From: Caryophanales bacterium
GTDB taxonomy: Bacteria > Bacillota_I > Bacilli_A > RFN20 > CAG-288
DNA length: 17,665 nt
NCBI GenBank assembly: GCA_021621525.1
Contig: JAJVUU010000039.1
Span: forward strand, 1 to 17,665
Direction of reading: 5' to 3'
Shown: positions 1 through 7,063 of the stretch, piece by piece
How the letters are laid out: every line of letters starts with the position of its first letter
Position numbering within the stretch: position 1 is the first letter of the stretch
Program-made: the position numbers and the translations under genes
Notes under the pieces: model-generated
Database searches by the model: none
Seen by the model: only the letters and a program-made list of their open reading frames with translations
What the model was told of the DNA's origin: nothing

Positions 1-31
1 ATTCCTCATTCATGAATTCGATTTCTTCCAT
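1..31 (-). CDS. 5' end of an unidentified gene, divergent from def (partial)
   Basis: Only the first ten codons lie in the window (MEEIEFMNEE), so I cannot assign a function. The ATG at 31-29 is supported by a good leftward promoter: TTGAAT, 17-bp spacer, TATAAT at 46-41, with only 9 nt between the -10 box and the ATG. There is no Shine-Dalgarno in that gap, so the message would be leaderless or nearly so. The gene is arranged head to head with def. The open frame continues to the window edge. The call rests on promoter position plus an open frame and is tentative. Confidence 0.35.
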   Translation of the reverse strand, partial: MEEIEFMNEE

Positions 32-40
32 AGCAAAATA

Positions 41-69
41 ATTATAAGGATATTGCATATCAAATTCAA
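41..69 (-). promoter_or_regulatory. Leftward promoter for the gene leaving the left edge
   Basis: On the minus strand, TTGAAT (69-64) and TATAAT (46-41) are separated by 17 bp. The start codon at 31 is so close that transcription would begin within a few bases of it. The site overlaps the rightward def promoter region, so the two could compete for polymerase. Confidence 0.5.
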
Positions 70-75
70 AAATTT

Positions 76-84
76 TGCTATAAT
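76..84 (+). promoter_or_regulatory. Extended -10 promoter of def
   Basis: TGCTATAAT is a perfect extended -10 element (TGnTATAAT). The upstream -35 is weak (TTGCAT at 53-58, 20 bp away), as is usual for extended -10 promoters. The def ATG lies 10 nt after the -10 box, leaving no room for a ribosome binding site. Confidence 0.6.
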
Positions 85-94
85 TATTTCCAGT

Positions 95-643
95 ATGAAA
101 TTATTTAAAATCTATACCGTCGATGACCCAGTGGTTCATCAGAAAGCCAAAGAAGTATCTTTTCCGATTTCAGATGAAATCAGGCAGACCGTCTTGGATA
201 TGGTCGAATATCTGAAACTATCCCAAGACGACAAATTTGCCAAGGAGCACCACATCCGTGCCGGTATCGGCATCGCCGCTCCCCAGATCGGCATATCCAA
301 GCGTTTCTTTGCCATCTGCATGGATGACAATGACAAGCACTATGAATACGGACTTGTCAATCCAAAGATTGTCTCCTCTTCCGTAAAGAAGGCTGCCCTT
401 GCCAATGGCGAAGGCTGTCTTAGCGTTCCCAAGGATGTACCTGGCCTTGTCTATCGCTATTTCAAAGTCACCATCGAAGCCTATGATGTCTTATCCGACA
501 AGAATGTCAGACTTCGCCTGTCCGGATATCCTGCCATCTGTTTCCAGCATGAATATGACCATCTGGACGGGGTCCTCTACATCGATAAAATCGACAAGAA
601 GGATCCGTTCCACGTCGATCCGGATGCTGTCATGATTGAATAA
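95..643 (+). CDS. def: Peptide deformylase (type II)
   Basis: Removes the N-terminal formyl group from nascent proteins at the ribosome exit, using a bound metal ion. All three signature motifs are present: GIGIAAPQ (residues 57-64), EGCLS with the metal-binding Cys (106-110) and HEYDH with two metal-binding His and the catalytic Glu (152-156). The 182-residue length and the insert between motifs 1 and 2 fit the Gram-positive type II class. I chose ATG 95: a TTG at 53 would add 14 residues that the family does not need and that would be encoded across the promoter. No Shine-Dalgarno precedes the ATG, and an extended -10 box sits 10 nt upstream, so translation is probably leaderless. A deformylase gene next to an RNase J gene is also seen around rnjA in Bacillus subtilis. 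Confidence 0.95.
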   Translation: MKLFKIYTVDDPVVHQKAKEVSFPISDEIRQTVLDMVEYLKLSQDDKFAKEHHIRAGIGIAAPQIGISKRFFAICMDDNDKHYEYGLVNPKIVSSSVKKAALANGEGCLSVPKDVPGLVYRYFKVTIEAYDVLSDKNVRLRLSGYPAICFQHEYDHLDGVLYIDKIDKKDPFHVDPDAVMIE

Positions 644-654
644 AGCGTTTTCGA

Positions 655-686
655 AGAACAAAGGTTTACATGTTGCTCTGTTTTTT
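655..686 (+). terminator. Weak intrinsic terminator after def
   Basis: AGAACAA (655-661) pairs with TTGCTCT (673-679) with one mismatch and is followed by G and six T. The stem is short. It overlaps the likely -35 box of rnj, so termination may be partial. Confidence 0.35.
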
Positions 687-693
687 ATAAAAT
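665..693 (+). promoter_or_regulatory. Probable promoter of rnj
   Basis: TTTACA (665-670), 17-bp spacer, TAAAAT (688-693); each box differs from consensus at one base. It would give a 5' leader of about 58 nt before the rnj start at 758. Confidence 0.45.
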
Positions 694-757
694 AAAGTCA
701 ATAATACTTTTTTTGATTGGAATTTTATCATTTCACATTTTTATTTGAGGTACTACT

Positions 758-2458
758 ATGTCTGAAAACAAAAAAATCACATCTCCTGTACAAATCTATG
801 CCTTAGGCGGTCTCGGCGAGGTCGGCAAGAACATCTACTGCATCGAGAATGACAACAGCATTCTCATCATTGACTGCGGTGTCATGTTCCCGGATGATTC
901 CATGCCAGGAATCGACTATGTCATCCCTGATTTTACGCATCTGGTCGAAAACCAGAACAAAATCAAAGGTCTTGTCATCACCCATGGACACGAAGACCAT
1001 ATCGGTGGCATTCCTTTTATTCTCAAGCAGATCAACATTCCTGTCGTCTATGCTCCTAAGATTGCCTGTGCCTTGATCCGCCACAAGCTGGAAGATGCAA
1101 GGATTCCCACCAAGACACCCATCAAGGAATACGATGAGGATGATGTCATCAAATTCGGTGATTTCACCGTCGAATTCTATCACGTCACACATTCCATTCC
1201 TGATTCCTTCGGTCTCTGCATCACCACTCCGCAGGGAACCATCGTCGAATCCGGTGACTTCAAGATTGACCTCACTCCTGTCGACCATGACTTCGACATA
1301 TCCAAGCTTGTCCATTTCGGTGACAGGGGAATCGACTTGCTGATGGCCGATTCGACCAATGCCGAAAAGGAAGGCTACACCAATTCCGAGCATACCGTCT
1401 TGCGAGGAATCGTCGATGTGTTCAATGAAGCCAATGGACGTCTCATCATCTCCACCTTCGCATCCAACATCTCCCGTATCGAACAGATCATCGAAACCTC
1501 CATCCGTTTCAAGAGAAAAATCTTCATCTTCGGTCGCTCCATGGAATCCAACATCGATGCAGCCAGGGAATTCGGATACATCCATTGTCCGGACGAATAT
1601 CTTGCCAGGCCGGAAGAACTCAAAACCACTCCGCCGGACAAGATCACCATCCTTTGCACTGGTACCCAGGGTGAACCGATGGCCGTCTTATCCCGTATCG
1701 CCAGAGGCGATCACCGTTTCATCCACATCATTCCCGGAGATACGGTCGTCTTCTCTTCCAGTGCCATTCCAGGCAATACTGGAAGCATCAACGCCCTCGT
1801 CAACCAGCTGACAAGGCTAGGTGCCGAAGTCATCACCAATTCAGCCTTCACCAATCTGCACGCTTCCGGACATGCCTCCAGACAGGAAATGAGACTCCTC
1901 CAGAAGCTTGCCAGGCCGAAATATTTCATGCCTGTCCATGGCGAATACAGAATGCTCAAGCTCCATGCCAGAATCGGTGTGGAATGCGGGCTTCCGCAGG
2001 ATCATACCTTCGTCTGTGAAAACGGAGACGTCCTCAACCTCATCAACCACAAGGTGACCAGAGGCGGAAGCGTCCATGCAGACAGCATCTACATCGACGG
2101 AAAGTCCCCTGTCGGCATCTCTACCAGCGTCATCAAGGATCGTTCGACTCTGATCAACGAAGGCATGGTTTCCGTCTTCGTCGTCATCGACCCGAAGAAG
2201 AATGCACTGATTGCGACTCCGGTAGTCGAATCAAAAGGATTCATCTCCTCCAACAAGAAGGGCCTCCAGAAGAAGGCAGGCGAGCTCATTGCCCTCGACA
2301 TCACCAAGCTCCTCACCTCCGACAGGAAAGTCACATACATGGATATCAAGAACACCATCAAGGCTACCACAAGCCACTTCCTTTACAGGGAGTCCCATCG
2401 CAATCCGATGGTCATTCCTGTCATCCTGACCTATGACAAGGAGGTAGCCATCCAATGA
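758..2458 (+). CDS. rnj: Ribonuclease J
   Basis: Metallo-beta-lactamase/beta-CASP ribonuclease with 5'-to-3' exonuclease and endonuclease activity; it is central to mRNA decay and rRNA maturation in Bacillota. Visible motifs: HGHEDH zinc-binding signature (residues 76-81), HSIPDS (145-150), SGDFK (165-169), beta-CASP features FGRSMES (258-264) and CTGTQGEPMA (300-309), the RNA 5'-end pocket HASGH (368-372) and MPVHGE (391-396). At 566 residues it is full length and includes the C-terminal domain. The ATG at 758 follows GAGGTA with good spacing. The C-terminus overlaps maf by 4 bp. J1 and J2 cannot be separated from sequence alone, but the overall match to RNase J1 is close, and the gene is preceded by def rather than rpoY. 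Confidence 0.95.
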   Translation: MSENKKITSPVQIYALGGLGEVGKNIYCIENDNSILIIDCGVMFPDDSMPGIDYVIPDFTHLVENQNKIKGLVITHGHEDHIGGIPFILKQINIPVVYAPKIACALIRHKLEDARIPTKTPIKEYDEDDVIKFGDFTVEFYHVTHSIPDSFGLCITTPQGTIVESGDFKIDLTPVDHDFDISKLVHFGDRGIDLLMADSTNAEKEGYTNSEHTVLRGIVDVFNEANGRLIISTFASNISRIEQIIETSIRFKRKIFIFGRSMESNIDAAREFGYIHCPDEYLARPEELKTTPPDKITILCTGTQGEPMAVLSRIARGDHRFIHIIPGDTVVFSSSAIPGNTGSINALVNQLTRLGAEVITNSAFTNLHASGHASRQEMRLLQKLARPKYFMPVHGEYRMLKLHARIGVECGLPQDHTFVCENGDVLNLINHKVTRGGSVHADSIYIDGKSPVGISTSVIKDRSTLINEGMVSVFVVIDPKKNALIATPVVESKGFISSNKKGLQKKAGELIALDITKLLTSDRKVTYMDIKNTIKATTSHFLYRESHRNPMVIPVILTYDKEVAIQ

Positions 2459-3027
2459 TCATCCTTGCCAGTCAGTCACCAAGAAGGAAGGAAATCCTCA
2501 AAGAGATTCTGGGAGACACTCCCTTCGTCTGCATTCCCTCCAGCTTCGACGAAAGAAAAATCCATGAAGATGATTTGAAGGCACTCTGCCTTGAAGAAGC
2601 CAGAGGCAAGGGTCTTACCGTAGCAAAGGATCATCCTTCTGACATCATCATCTCTTCCGATACCATGGTCTCCTACAAGGGAGAACAGCTCGGCAAGCCA
2701 AAGGACCACGACGATGCCATGAGGATGCTTCGTGAGCTTTCCGGAAACACCCACGAAATCGTCACTGCCTATTCCATCTTCAAAGGTGAAACCGAATTGC
2801 GTCATCGTGTCGTCGTTGCCAGGCTCTTCATCGAGAAGATGGCCGATGCCGAAATCGAGATGTATCTCGATACCGGTTCCCCCTATGACAAGGCCGGCGG
2901 TTATGGCGTTCAGGATACCGACTTCATCAACTCAAAGATACTCCAAGGTGATATGTATACCATCATGGGGCTTCCGAAGCAGGAACTTGAAGACGACCTT
3001 TACGACTTAGGCATTCTCAAAGACTGA
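2455..3027 (+). CDS. maf: Maf-family nucleoside triphosphate pyrophosphatase
   Basis: Maf proteins hydrolyse non-canonical or modified nucleoside triphosphates (dTTP/UTP or m7GTP subclasses) to monophosphates and were first linked to septum formation. The N-terminal signature ASQSPRR is at residues 5-11, SSFDE at 29-33, SSDTMV with the catalytic Asp at 67-72, GKP at 80-82 and GSPYDKAGGYGVQD at 141-154. The DKAGGYGVQD element and the usual 190-residue length support a complete, active enzyme. The ATG overlaps the rnj stop (ATGA), so translation is probably coupled. It ends just before a strong terminator, closing the transcription unit. I did not assign the substrate subclass. Confidence 0.93.
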   Translation: MIILASQSPRRKEILKEILGDTPFVCIPSSFDERKIHEDDLKALCLEEARGKGLTVAKDHPSDIIISSDTMVSYKGEQLGKPKDHDDAMRMLRELSGNTHEIVTAYSIFKGETELRHRVVVARLFIEKMADAEIEMYLDTGSPYDKAGGYGVQDTDFINSKILQGDMYTIMGLPKQELEDDLYDLGILKD

Positions 3028-3030
3028 AAT

Positions 3031-3068
3031 AAGCCATCTTCCCAGATTCAATGGGAGGATGGCTTTTT
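3031..3068. terminator. Strong intrinsic terminator between convergent maf and the EIIB-like gene
   Basis: AAGCCATCTTCCC (3031-3043) pairs with GGGAGGATGGCTT (3053-3065) around a 9-nt loop, with one G:U pair, and runs into five T. It ends the rnj-maf transcript. Its inverted form lies just past the leftward gene at 3096 and may also stop that transcript. Confidence 0.9.
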
Positions 3069-3095
3069 ACGTATATGAAATATCCAAAGTGCTTT

Positions 3096-3470
3096 TTATT
3101 TCTGCTTATCGATGTTTTCTTTCAGGAGTCTGGAGAACTCTTCACTTTTGGAGCCGATGACAAAGACGACCTTGCTTCCCATATACATGACAGAAGAAAG
3201 CTCCTTGCTGATGGCCTCCTTGTCGATGAGTTCCGGATTTTTAAGAAGGACGGTGACTCTGCTTCCCTGCTGGGAGATTGAGACGATGTTGTCGTTTCCA
3301 CCGAAGCAGGTGGAAAGATTCCCTGCACTCTGTTCGACCCTCTCATTGGCTTCCTCATCCGATTTGCGGATTTTGGAAAGACGGATTGTTTTGATGACAA
3401 AAAAGACGATCAAAGCGACAACGGTTATACCAGCGACCACGAAAACGGAGATGATGACAGACATATCCAT
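3096..3470 (-). CDS. Membrane-anchored PTS EIIB-like protein lacking the active cysteine
   Basis: A 124-residue protein: one N-terminal membrane helix (about residues 5-27), a charged linker with short acidic/basic runs (28-50), then a glucose-type PTS EIIB fold. The EIIB match is clear: FGGNDNI (56-62) for the family's FGGKENI, and VFVIGSKSEEF (102-112) for the C-terminal strand. Family EIIB domains carry CxTR, where Cys takes phosphate from EIIA; here the aligned residues are QGSR (68-71), so Cys is replaced by Gln68. The first Arg of that loop (R71) is kept and the second (family RLR) is lost. It cannot work as a phosphocarrier through that Cys. The gene lies 3 nt after nadK, with AAAGGAA inside the nadK end as its binding site, and is probably cotranscribed with it. 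A sensor or regulatory role is inference. Confidence 0.75.
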   Translation of the reverse strand: MDMSVIISVFVVAGITVVALIVFFVIKTIRLSKIRKSDEEANERVEQSAGNLSTCFGGNDNIVSISQQGSRVTVLLKNPELIDKEAISKELSSVMYMGSKVVFVIGSKSEEFSRLLKENIDKQK

Positions 3471-3473
3471 AAT

Positions 3474-4268
3474 TTATGATTCCTTTCCAGAAAGATTCTT
3501 TCTGAGCCTTACGATCTGAGACGACTTTCGAAGATGAAGAAGAGAGACAGATTCATTTCCCTGATGGGTGAAAGTGAAATCCTGTCCGATGAATTCCTGC
3601 TTATGTTCACCATCGATATAGACCATGGTTTTCTCTGCGTCACGGATATGGATCTGAAGCTTTTGCCTTCCTGAGAGGATGGCCTTGGCAATCGGATTCA
3701 CATAGAGCCTGTTCCTGCAGGGAGCCAGGATGCTGAACTGATAGATGTCTGAGGTGTTATCAAGGACCAGTGGAGAACCAAGGCTTGAAAGAAAGCCTGA
3801 AGAACCACATGGCGTAGAGACGACAATGCCGTTGCACCGGTTGTCCGTCAGAAGTTCTCCGTCGACATAGGCATCCATGAAGACGGTCTCCCCGGATTGG
3901 ATGGCAAGATCGTTGATACAACGGAATTCCTTCCCATCGATGTTGATTTCATATAGGGGAAGCAAATCAATAACCCCTTCCTCATTCAGGATGTCCCGGA
4001 TGAAGGCTTCTTCCTCTCCGATGGAATAATCGGAATAGAAGCCAAGATGTCCGGTGTTGAAAAGAAGATAACGGACACCGTCCAAGGATGCCATCCTATC
4101 ATGGACCGCTCTCAGAAAAGAACCATCACCGCCTAGGATGATGACAAGTCTAGGGTTTGCTTCGTCTTGGACGAAGCCGTTTTTTTCAAGGGCGGCGACA
4201 ATGTTCCTTGACAACGCGGCATTGTTCTCCATCCACTTGGAATATATTATGAAATGGGTTGGTTTCAT
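3474..4268 (-). CDS. nadK: NAD kinase
   Basis: Phosphorylates NAD+ to NADP+, the sole route to NADP in most bacteria. Motifs: GGDGSF (residues 46-51, with the catalytic Asp48), NTGHLGF (71-77), ND at 119-120 where most members have NE, and CNGIVVSTPCGSSGF (145-159), the conserved TPxGSxxY-type nucleotide-binding stretch. Length 264 matches the compact Gram-positive form. The ATG is preceded only by a weak AGAGATAG. The gene is divergent from a CYTH-domain gene; the NadK/YjbK neighbourhood is also seen in Bacillus subtilis. The small deviations (NE to ND, GDG to CNG) are noted but do not remove the catalytic Asp. Confidence 0.92.
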   Translation of the reverse strand: MKPTHFIIYSKWMENNAALSRNIVAALEKNGFVQDEANPRLVIILGGDGSFLRAVHDRMASLDGVRYLLFNTGHLGFYSDYSIGEEEAFIRDILNEEGVIDLLPLYEINIDGKEFRCINDLAIQSGETVFMDAYVDGELLTDNRCNGIVVSTPCGSSGFLSSLGSPLVLDNTSDIYQFSILAPCRNRLYVNPIAKAILSGRQKLQIHIRDAEKTMVYIDGEHKQEFIGQDFTFTHQGNESVSLLHLRKSSQIVRLRKNLSGKES

Positions 4269-4337
4269 CGAGTGCTATCTCTTTTTATTTTCCTCGCTTT
4301 ATTGTATCATATTAGCGTTAAAAAAGAGGTTTCAAAT

Positions 4338-4919
4338 ATGTCAAGCACAAACATTGAAATTGAAGCAAAGGTCCTTCTCTCCAAGGAAAACTATGACAAG
4401 CTCGTCAAGGGCCTGAAGTTCCCTGAAGAACGTACCAAGCAGACCAATTATTATTTCGACAGCAACGATCAGATTCTGAAGAAATATGGAATGATTCTTC
4501 GCATCCGTGAAACCGATAAGAAGTTCGTCTTCACCATGAAGGCTCCGTTAAGCGAAGGTCTTCTTGAAAAGAACCAGAATCTCAGCGACAGACAGGCTGA
4601 GGATCTGATCGACCACAACATCTTCCCGGAAGGTGACATCAAGAACTTCCTGGATATTCTTCAGATCGATTCCGGAAAGCTTCACGTCCTTGCCACTCTG
4701 ACCACTGCCAGAAGACACATCGAATACAAGAATACCAAGGTCGATATCTCCCAGAATACCTATGGAAACCATGTCGACTATGAGCTTGAATGCGATTCGG
4801 ATTCTTCCTTCCGCTCCAAGGATACCATCAAGGAAATCTGCGGAAAATACGGCATCCGCTATTCCCTGAACAAAGTCTCCAAGGAAGAAAGAGCCATCAC
4901 TGCAGCATTGTCAAAGTAG
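4338..4919 (+). CDS. CYTH-domain triphosphate tunnel metalloenzyme (YjbK-like)
   Basis: The CYTH superfamily forms a beta-barrel tunnel that binds triphosphate and divalent metal; members are inorganic triphosphatases, thiamine triphosphatases or adenylate cyclases. The N-terminal ExExK signature is at Glu7, Glu9 and Lys11, followed by alternating charged strands, such as MILRIRET near residue 55 and a KxxK pair around 70-73. The 193-residue length fits the bacterial YjbK subgroup. I chose ATG 4338, which follows AGAGGT at a good distance; the frame is open upstream to 4254, but that would add a hydrophobic tail overlapping nadK. A terminator follows directly. In B. subtilis yjbK lies in the yjbK-yjbN (NAD kinase) cluster, which matches this context. 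The exact substrate is not known. Confidence 0.85.
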   Translation: MSSTNIEIEAKVLLSKENYDKLVKGLKFPEERTKQTNYYFDSNDQILKKYGMILRIRETDKKFVFTMKAPLSEGLLEKNQNLSDRQAEDLIDHNIFPEGDIKNFLDILQIDSGKLHVLATLTTARRHIEYKNTKVDISQNTYGNHVDYELECDSDSSFRSKDTIKEICGKYGIRYSLNKVSKEERAITAALSK

Positions 4920-4925
4920 CCGATT

Positions 4926-4950
4926 GTCCATCCTCTGGATGGGCTTTTTT
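4926..4950 (+). terminator. Intrinsic terminator between the CYTH gene and the aminopeptidase gene
   Basis: An 8-bp stem (4926-4933 with 4937-4944, containing one G:U pair) closes a TCT loop and is followed by six T. The next start codon is only 14 nt after the T tract and its binding site (AAAGGAAAG) fills most of that gap. Confidence 0.85.
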
Positions 4951-4964
4951 GAAAGGAAAGAAAA

Positions 4965-6191
4965 ATGAAGCAGGAAATCATCGAAAAATACGCTGAACTG
5001 ATCGTCAGGACCGGAGCCAACGTCCAGAAGGGACAGTATGTCGTCATCCGCACCGGAGTCTTTGAAGAAGACTTTGCCGCCATCGTGGCCAAGGAATGCT
5101 ACAAGGCCGGTGCAAAAAGAGTCTTCATCCACTGGCAATCGGCCAAACTTGACCTCGTCGACAATCGCTATGCCGATGAAGAAGCACTCAAAGAGGTACC
5201 TCTCTTTGAAGAGGAAGCACATCGATTCATGCTTGAGAAGCTACCTGTCCTCATCTGGCTTGACGGGGACGATCCCGATGGCCAGAACGGACTGGACAAT
5301 GCCAAAGCAGCCAGAATCCGCAAGGCCAGACATGCCATCCTAGGAAAATACCGTGACCAAAGGGAGAATCATTTCCAGTGGGTCATCGCGGGTGTTCCAT
5401 CGCTTCCATGGGCAAAGAAGATCTTCCCTGGCCTTCCTGATGAAGAAGCCATCGAAGCCTTATGGGAGAAGATTCTCTATACCTCGAGGGCACTGGATGG
5501 AAACGGCATCGAAAACTGGAAGAGGCATAATGAAGATCTGAAGAAGAGATGTGCTTATCTCAATTCCCTGCGATTGAAGAAGCTCACCTATCATTCTTCC
5601 AACGGAACCGACTTCTGGGTTTCATTGATTCCCGGGGTACGCTTTGAAGGCGGTGATGAAAAGACCCTGGAAGGTGTCGTCTATTCTCCTAACATTCCAA
5701 GCGAGGAATGTTTCACTTCCCCAAAGAAAGGGGAGGCTGAAGGCATCGTCTATGCGACCAAGCCGCTTTGCTATCAGGGACAGATGATCGAGAACTTCTC
5801 CATCCGTTTCCATGAAGGAAAAGCCGTGGAAGTCCATGCCGAAAAAGGGCAGGAAGCACTGGAATCCATTCTTCATCTGGATGAAGGAAGTGCCTACTTG
5901 GGAGAATGCGCACTTGTTCCTTATCATTCTCCCATCAATCTTACCGATATTCTTTTCTTCAACACGCTCTATGATGAGAATGCGGCCTGCCACCTTGCCT
6001 TAGGAACAGGATTCAGCAACCTCTATCCGGATTTTGAAAAATACACGGATGAACAGATCCGTGGTTTTGGCATCAACTATTCCCTCTCCCATGTCGACTT
6101 CATGATCGGAAGCAAGGACATGGAAATCAAAGGCACCAGGGAAGACGGAAGCGAAGTCCTCATCTTCAAGGATGGAGACTGGGCTTTCTGA
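4965..6191 (+). CDS. M29-family metallo-aminopeptidase (AmpS/PepS type)
   Basis: Cytoplasmic dimetal aminopeptidase that trims N-terminal residues from peptides. Family features are visible in order: NIPSEECFTSP (residues 243-253, metal-binding Glu), GECALVPY (313-320, Glu ligand), ENAACHLALG (338-347, His ligand) and NYSLSHVDFMIGS (371-383, His and Asp ligands). The 408-residue length is typical. The start ATG follows AAAGGAAAG. A strong terminator lies immediately upstream and leaves no room for a promoter after it, so expression should depend on readthrough or on a promoter hidden in the CYTH gene. It converges with the sfp-like gene, the two stops being about 10 nt apart. Confidence 0.9.
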   Translation: MKQEIIEKYAELIVRTGANVQKGQYVVIRTGVFEEDFAAIVAKECYKAGAKRVFIHWQSAKLDLVDNRYADEEALKEVPLFEEEAHRFMLEKLPVLIWLDGDDPDGQNGLDNAKAARIRKARHAILGKYRDQRENHFQWVIAGVPSLPWAKKIFPGLPDEEAIEALWEKILYTSRALDGNGIENWKRHNEDLKKRCAYLNSLRLKKLTYHSSNGTDFWVSLIPGVRFEGGDEKTLEGVVYSPNIPSEECFTSPKKGEAEGIVYATKPLCYQGQMIENFSIRFHEGKAVEVHAEKGQEALESILHLDEGSAYLGECALVPYHSPINLTDILFFNTLYDENAACHLALGTGFSNLYPDFEKYTDEQIRGFGINYSLSHVDFMIGSKDMEIKGTREDGSEVLIFKDGDWAF

Positions 6192-6201
6192 TTTCAAAAA
6201 A

Positions 6202-6807
6202 TCACAATGTTACTTCTTCCTCGATGAGCTTCACTTTATCGATGTTTTCATCTGTCTTCAAAGCGATAGATAGGGCATAGCCATGAATGACAAGACTCTT
6301 CACCTGATAGGTTTCTTCTTGATAGGAAACGTTTCCCTCCAAAGAGGGAACTGCCTTGATGTCATTGCCGATGAGACCCAGTCCACTTGCCTTTGACAAG
6401 GCTTCCTTCCTGGTCCAGAAAAGGAAGAAGTCCTGATCATCATGAATAAGACCAGCTTCTTTCTCACTGAAGGCATACGGAATCAGTTTTTGTCGATGCT
6501 CTCTTATTTTTTCAATGTCGATTCCACATGGAGCATCAGAGACAAAGAAAGCAACATAGGAGCAGGAATGGGACAGGTTGAAGTAGATGCCATCCATCAC
6601 AGGCTTGTGATATTTCGTGTATGACAACATCCGGTCACCTGGGAGGTATCGCTTCAAAAAATAACCTGATCCTATCTCCTGAAGTCTCTTCTCCTGTAAA
6701 AGCATGCCCATGGCCTTCTCTCTTCTTTCCGGCGAAACATAAGAAAGAAGCTGTTCTTCCTTTTCCTTGATTTTATCGATGGAAAGGACTCTTACCTGTA
6801 GATTCAT
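6202..6807 (-). CDS. 4'-phosphopantetheinyl transferase (Sfp superfamily)
   Basis: Transfers the 4'-phosphopantetheine arm of coenzyme A to a serine of a carrier protein. Signature motifs are FNLSHS (residues 76-81), GIDIE (95-99, with Mg-binding Asp97 and Glu99) and WTRKEALSKASGLGL (131-145, with Glu135). At 201 residues it is near the length of Sfp-type two-domain enzymes rather than the shorter AcpS. No carrier-protein, polyketide or peptide-synthetase gene is in the window, so its target is unknown. The ATG lies 6 nt after a perfect TATAAT (6819-6814) and has no Shine-Dalgarno, so its mRNA would start at or next to the A of ATG. Upstream lies the 34-bp repeat that bounds the AbiE insert. 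Confidence 0.88.
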   Translation of the reverse strand: MNLQVRVLSIDKIKEKEEQLLSYVSPERREKAMGMLLQEKRLQEIGSGYFLKRYLPGDRMLSYTKYHKPVMDGIYFNLSHSCSYVAFFVSDAPCGIDIEKIREHRQKLIPYAFSEKEAGLIHDDQDFFLFWTRKEALSKASGLGLIGNDIKAVPSLEGNVSYQEETYQVKSLVIHGYALSIALKTDENIDKVKLIEEEVTL

Positions 6808-6813
6808 ATTTCA

Positions 6814-6819
6814 ATTATA
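6814..6819 (-). promoter_or_regulatory. -10 box of the sfp-like gene (leaderless start)
   Basis: TATAAT on the minus strand ends 6 nt before the ATG at 6807, placing the expected transcription start on the ATG itself. The -35 is weak (GTGATT, 16-bp spacer). Confidence 0.5.
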
Positions 6820-6848
6820 TTGCAAACCAAGATAAAATCACTATAATT
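6815..6848 (+). repeat. 34-bp direct repeat, copy 1 (left edge of the AbiE insert)
   Basis: Identical over 34 bases to 7843-7876, in the same orientation. It contains a rightward promoter (TTGCAA 6820-6825, TATAAT 6842-6847) copied from the ribU promoter, which here reads into the insert against the abiE genes. Its left side joins the natural sfp start region. Confidence 0.9.
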
Positions 6849-6930
6849 CGGTATTCAATGCGATGAGAGATGCCGTAAAAAACGATATGACAAACGCAAA
6901 CACAATTCCATGATTATACCTTGCTTTTGT
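6841..6930 (-). pseudogene. Possible C-terminal tail of a membrane protein
   Basis: On the minus strand, right after the point where the AbiEii match ends, another frame reads TKARYNHGIVFAFVISFF and continues to LIALNTEL with a stop at 6843-6841. It resembles the hydrophobic end of a membrane protein. It has no start of its own, and its stop lies inside the 34-bp repeat, so the match may be chance. If real, it marks a deletion that fused abiEii to another gene. Confidence 0.2.
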
Positions 6931-7063
6931 ATGGCGAAATTGAGATTCGTTCCAGCAGCCGTTCCAGCATATAGTTCTGCATGACAAGCTGAGCCGAAAT
7001 ATGTTTCTCCAATGCTTTGTTCTTGATGATGGCTTTCAGTTGCATTGAATTTTTTGTGTTCAT
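6914..7063 (-). pseudogene. abiEii: Truncated AbiEii toxin (first 49 codons)
   Basis: AbiEii is the nucleotidyltransferase toxin of the type IV AbiE system. The ATG overlaps the abiEi stop as ATGA, the normal abiE layout. The fragment matches the family N-terminus (MQLKAIIKNK, then ISAQLVMQNYMLERLLERI at residues 22-40) but stops at codon 50, a few residues before the position where family members enter the KGG nucleotidyltransferase motif. All catalytic parts are missing, and only about 65 bases remain before the 34-bp repeat. The toxin is therefore dead; a short N-terminal peptide might still be made. Confidence 0.75.

Noticed and set aside
639..654. cre-like TAAAGCGTTTTCG at the def stop codon
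   Set aside because: Three mismatches to consensus, overlaps the coding end, and no carbon-related gene follows.
803..1585. Long leftward open frame (260 codons) inside rnj
   Set aside because: Antisense shadow of the rnj coding sequence; no start signals and the acidic low-complexity composition expected of a mirrored frame.
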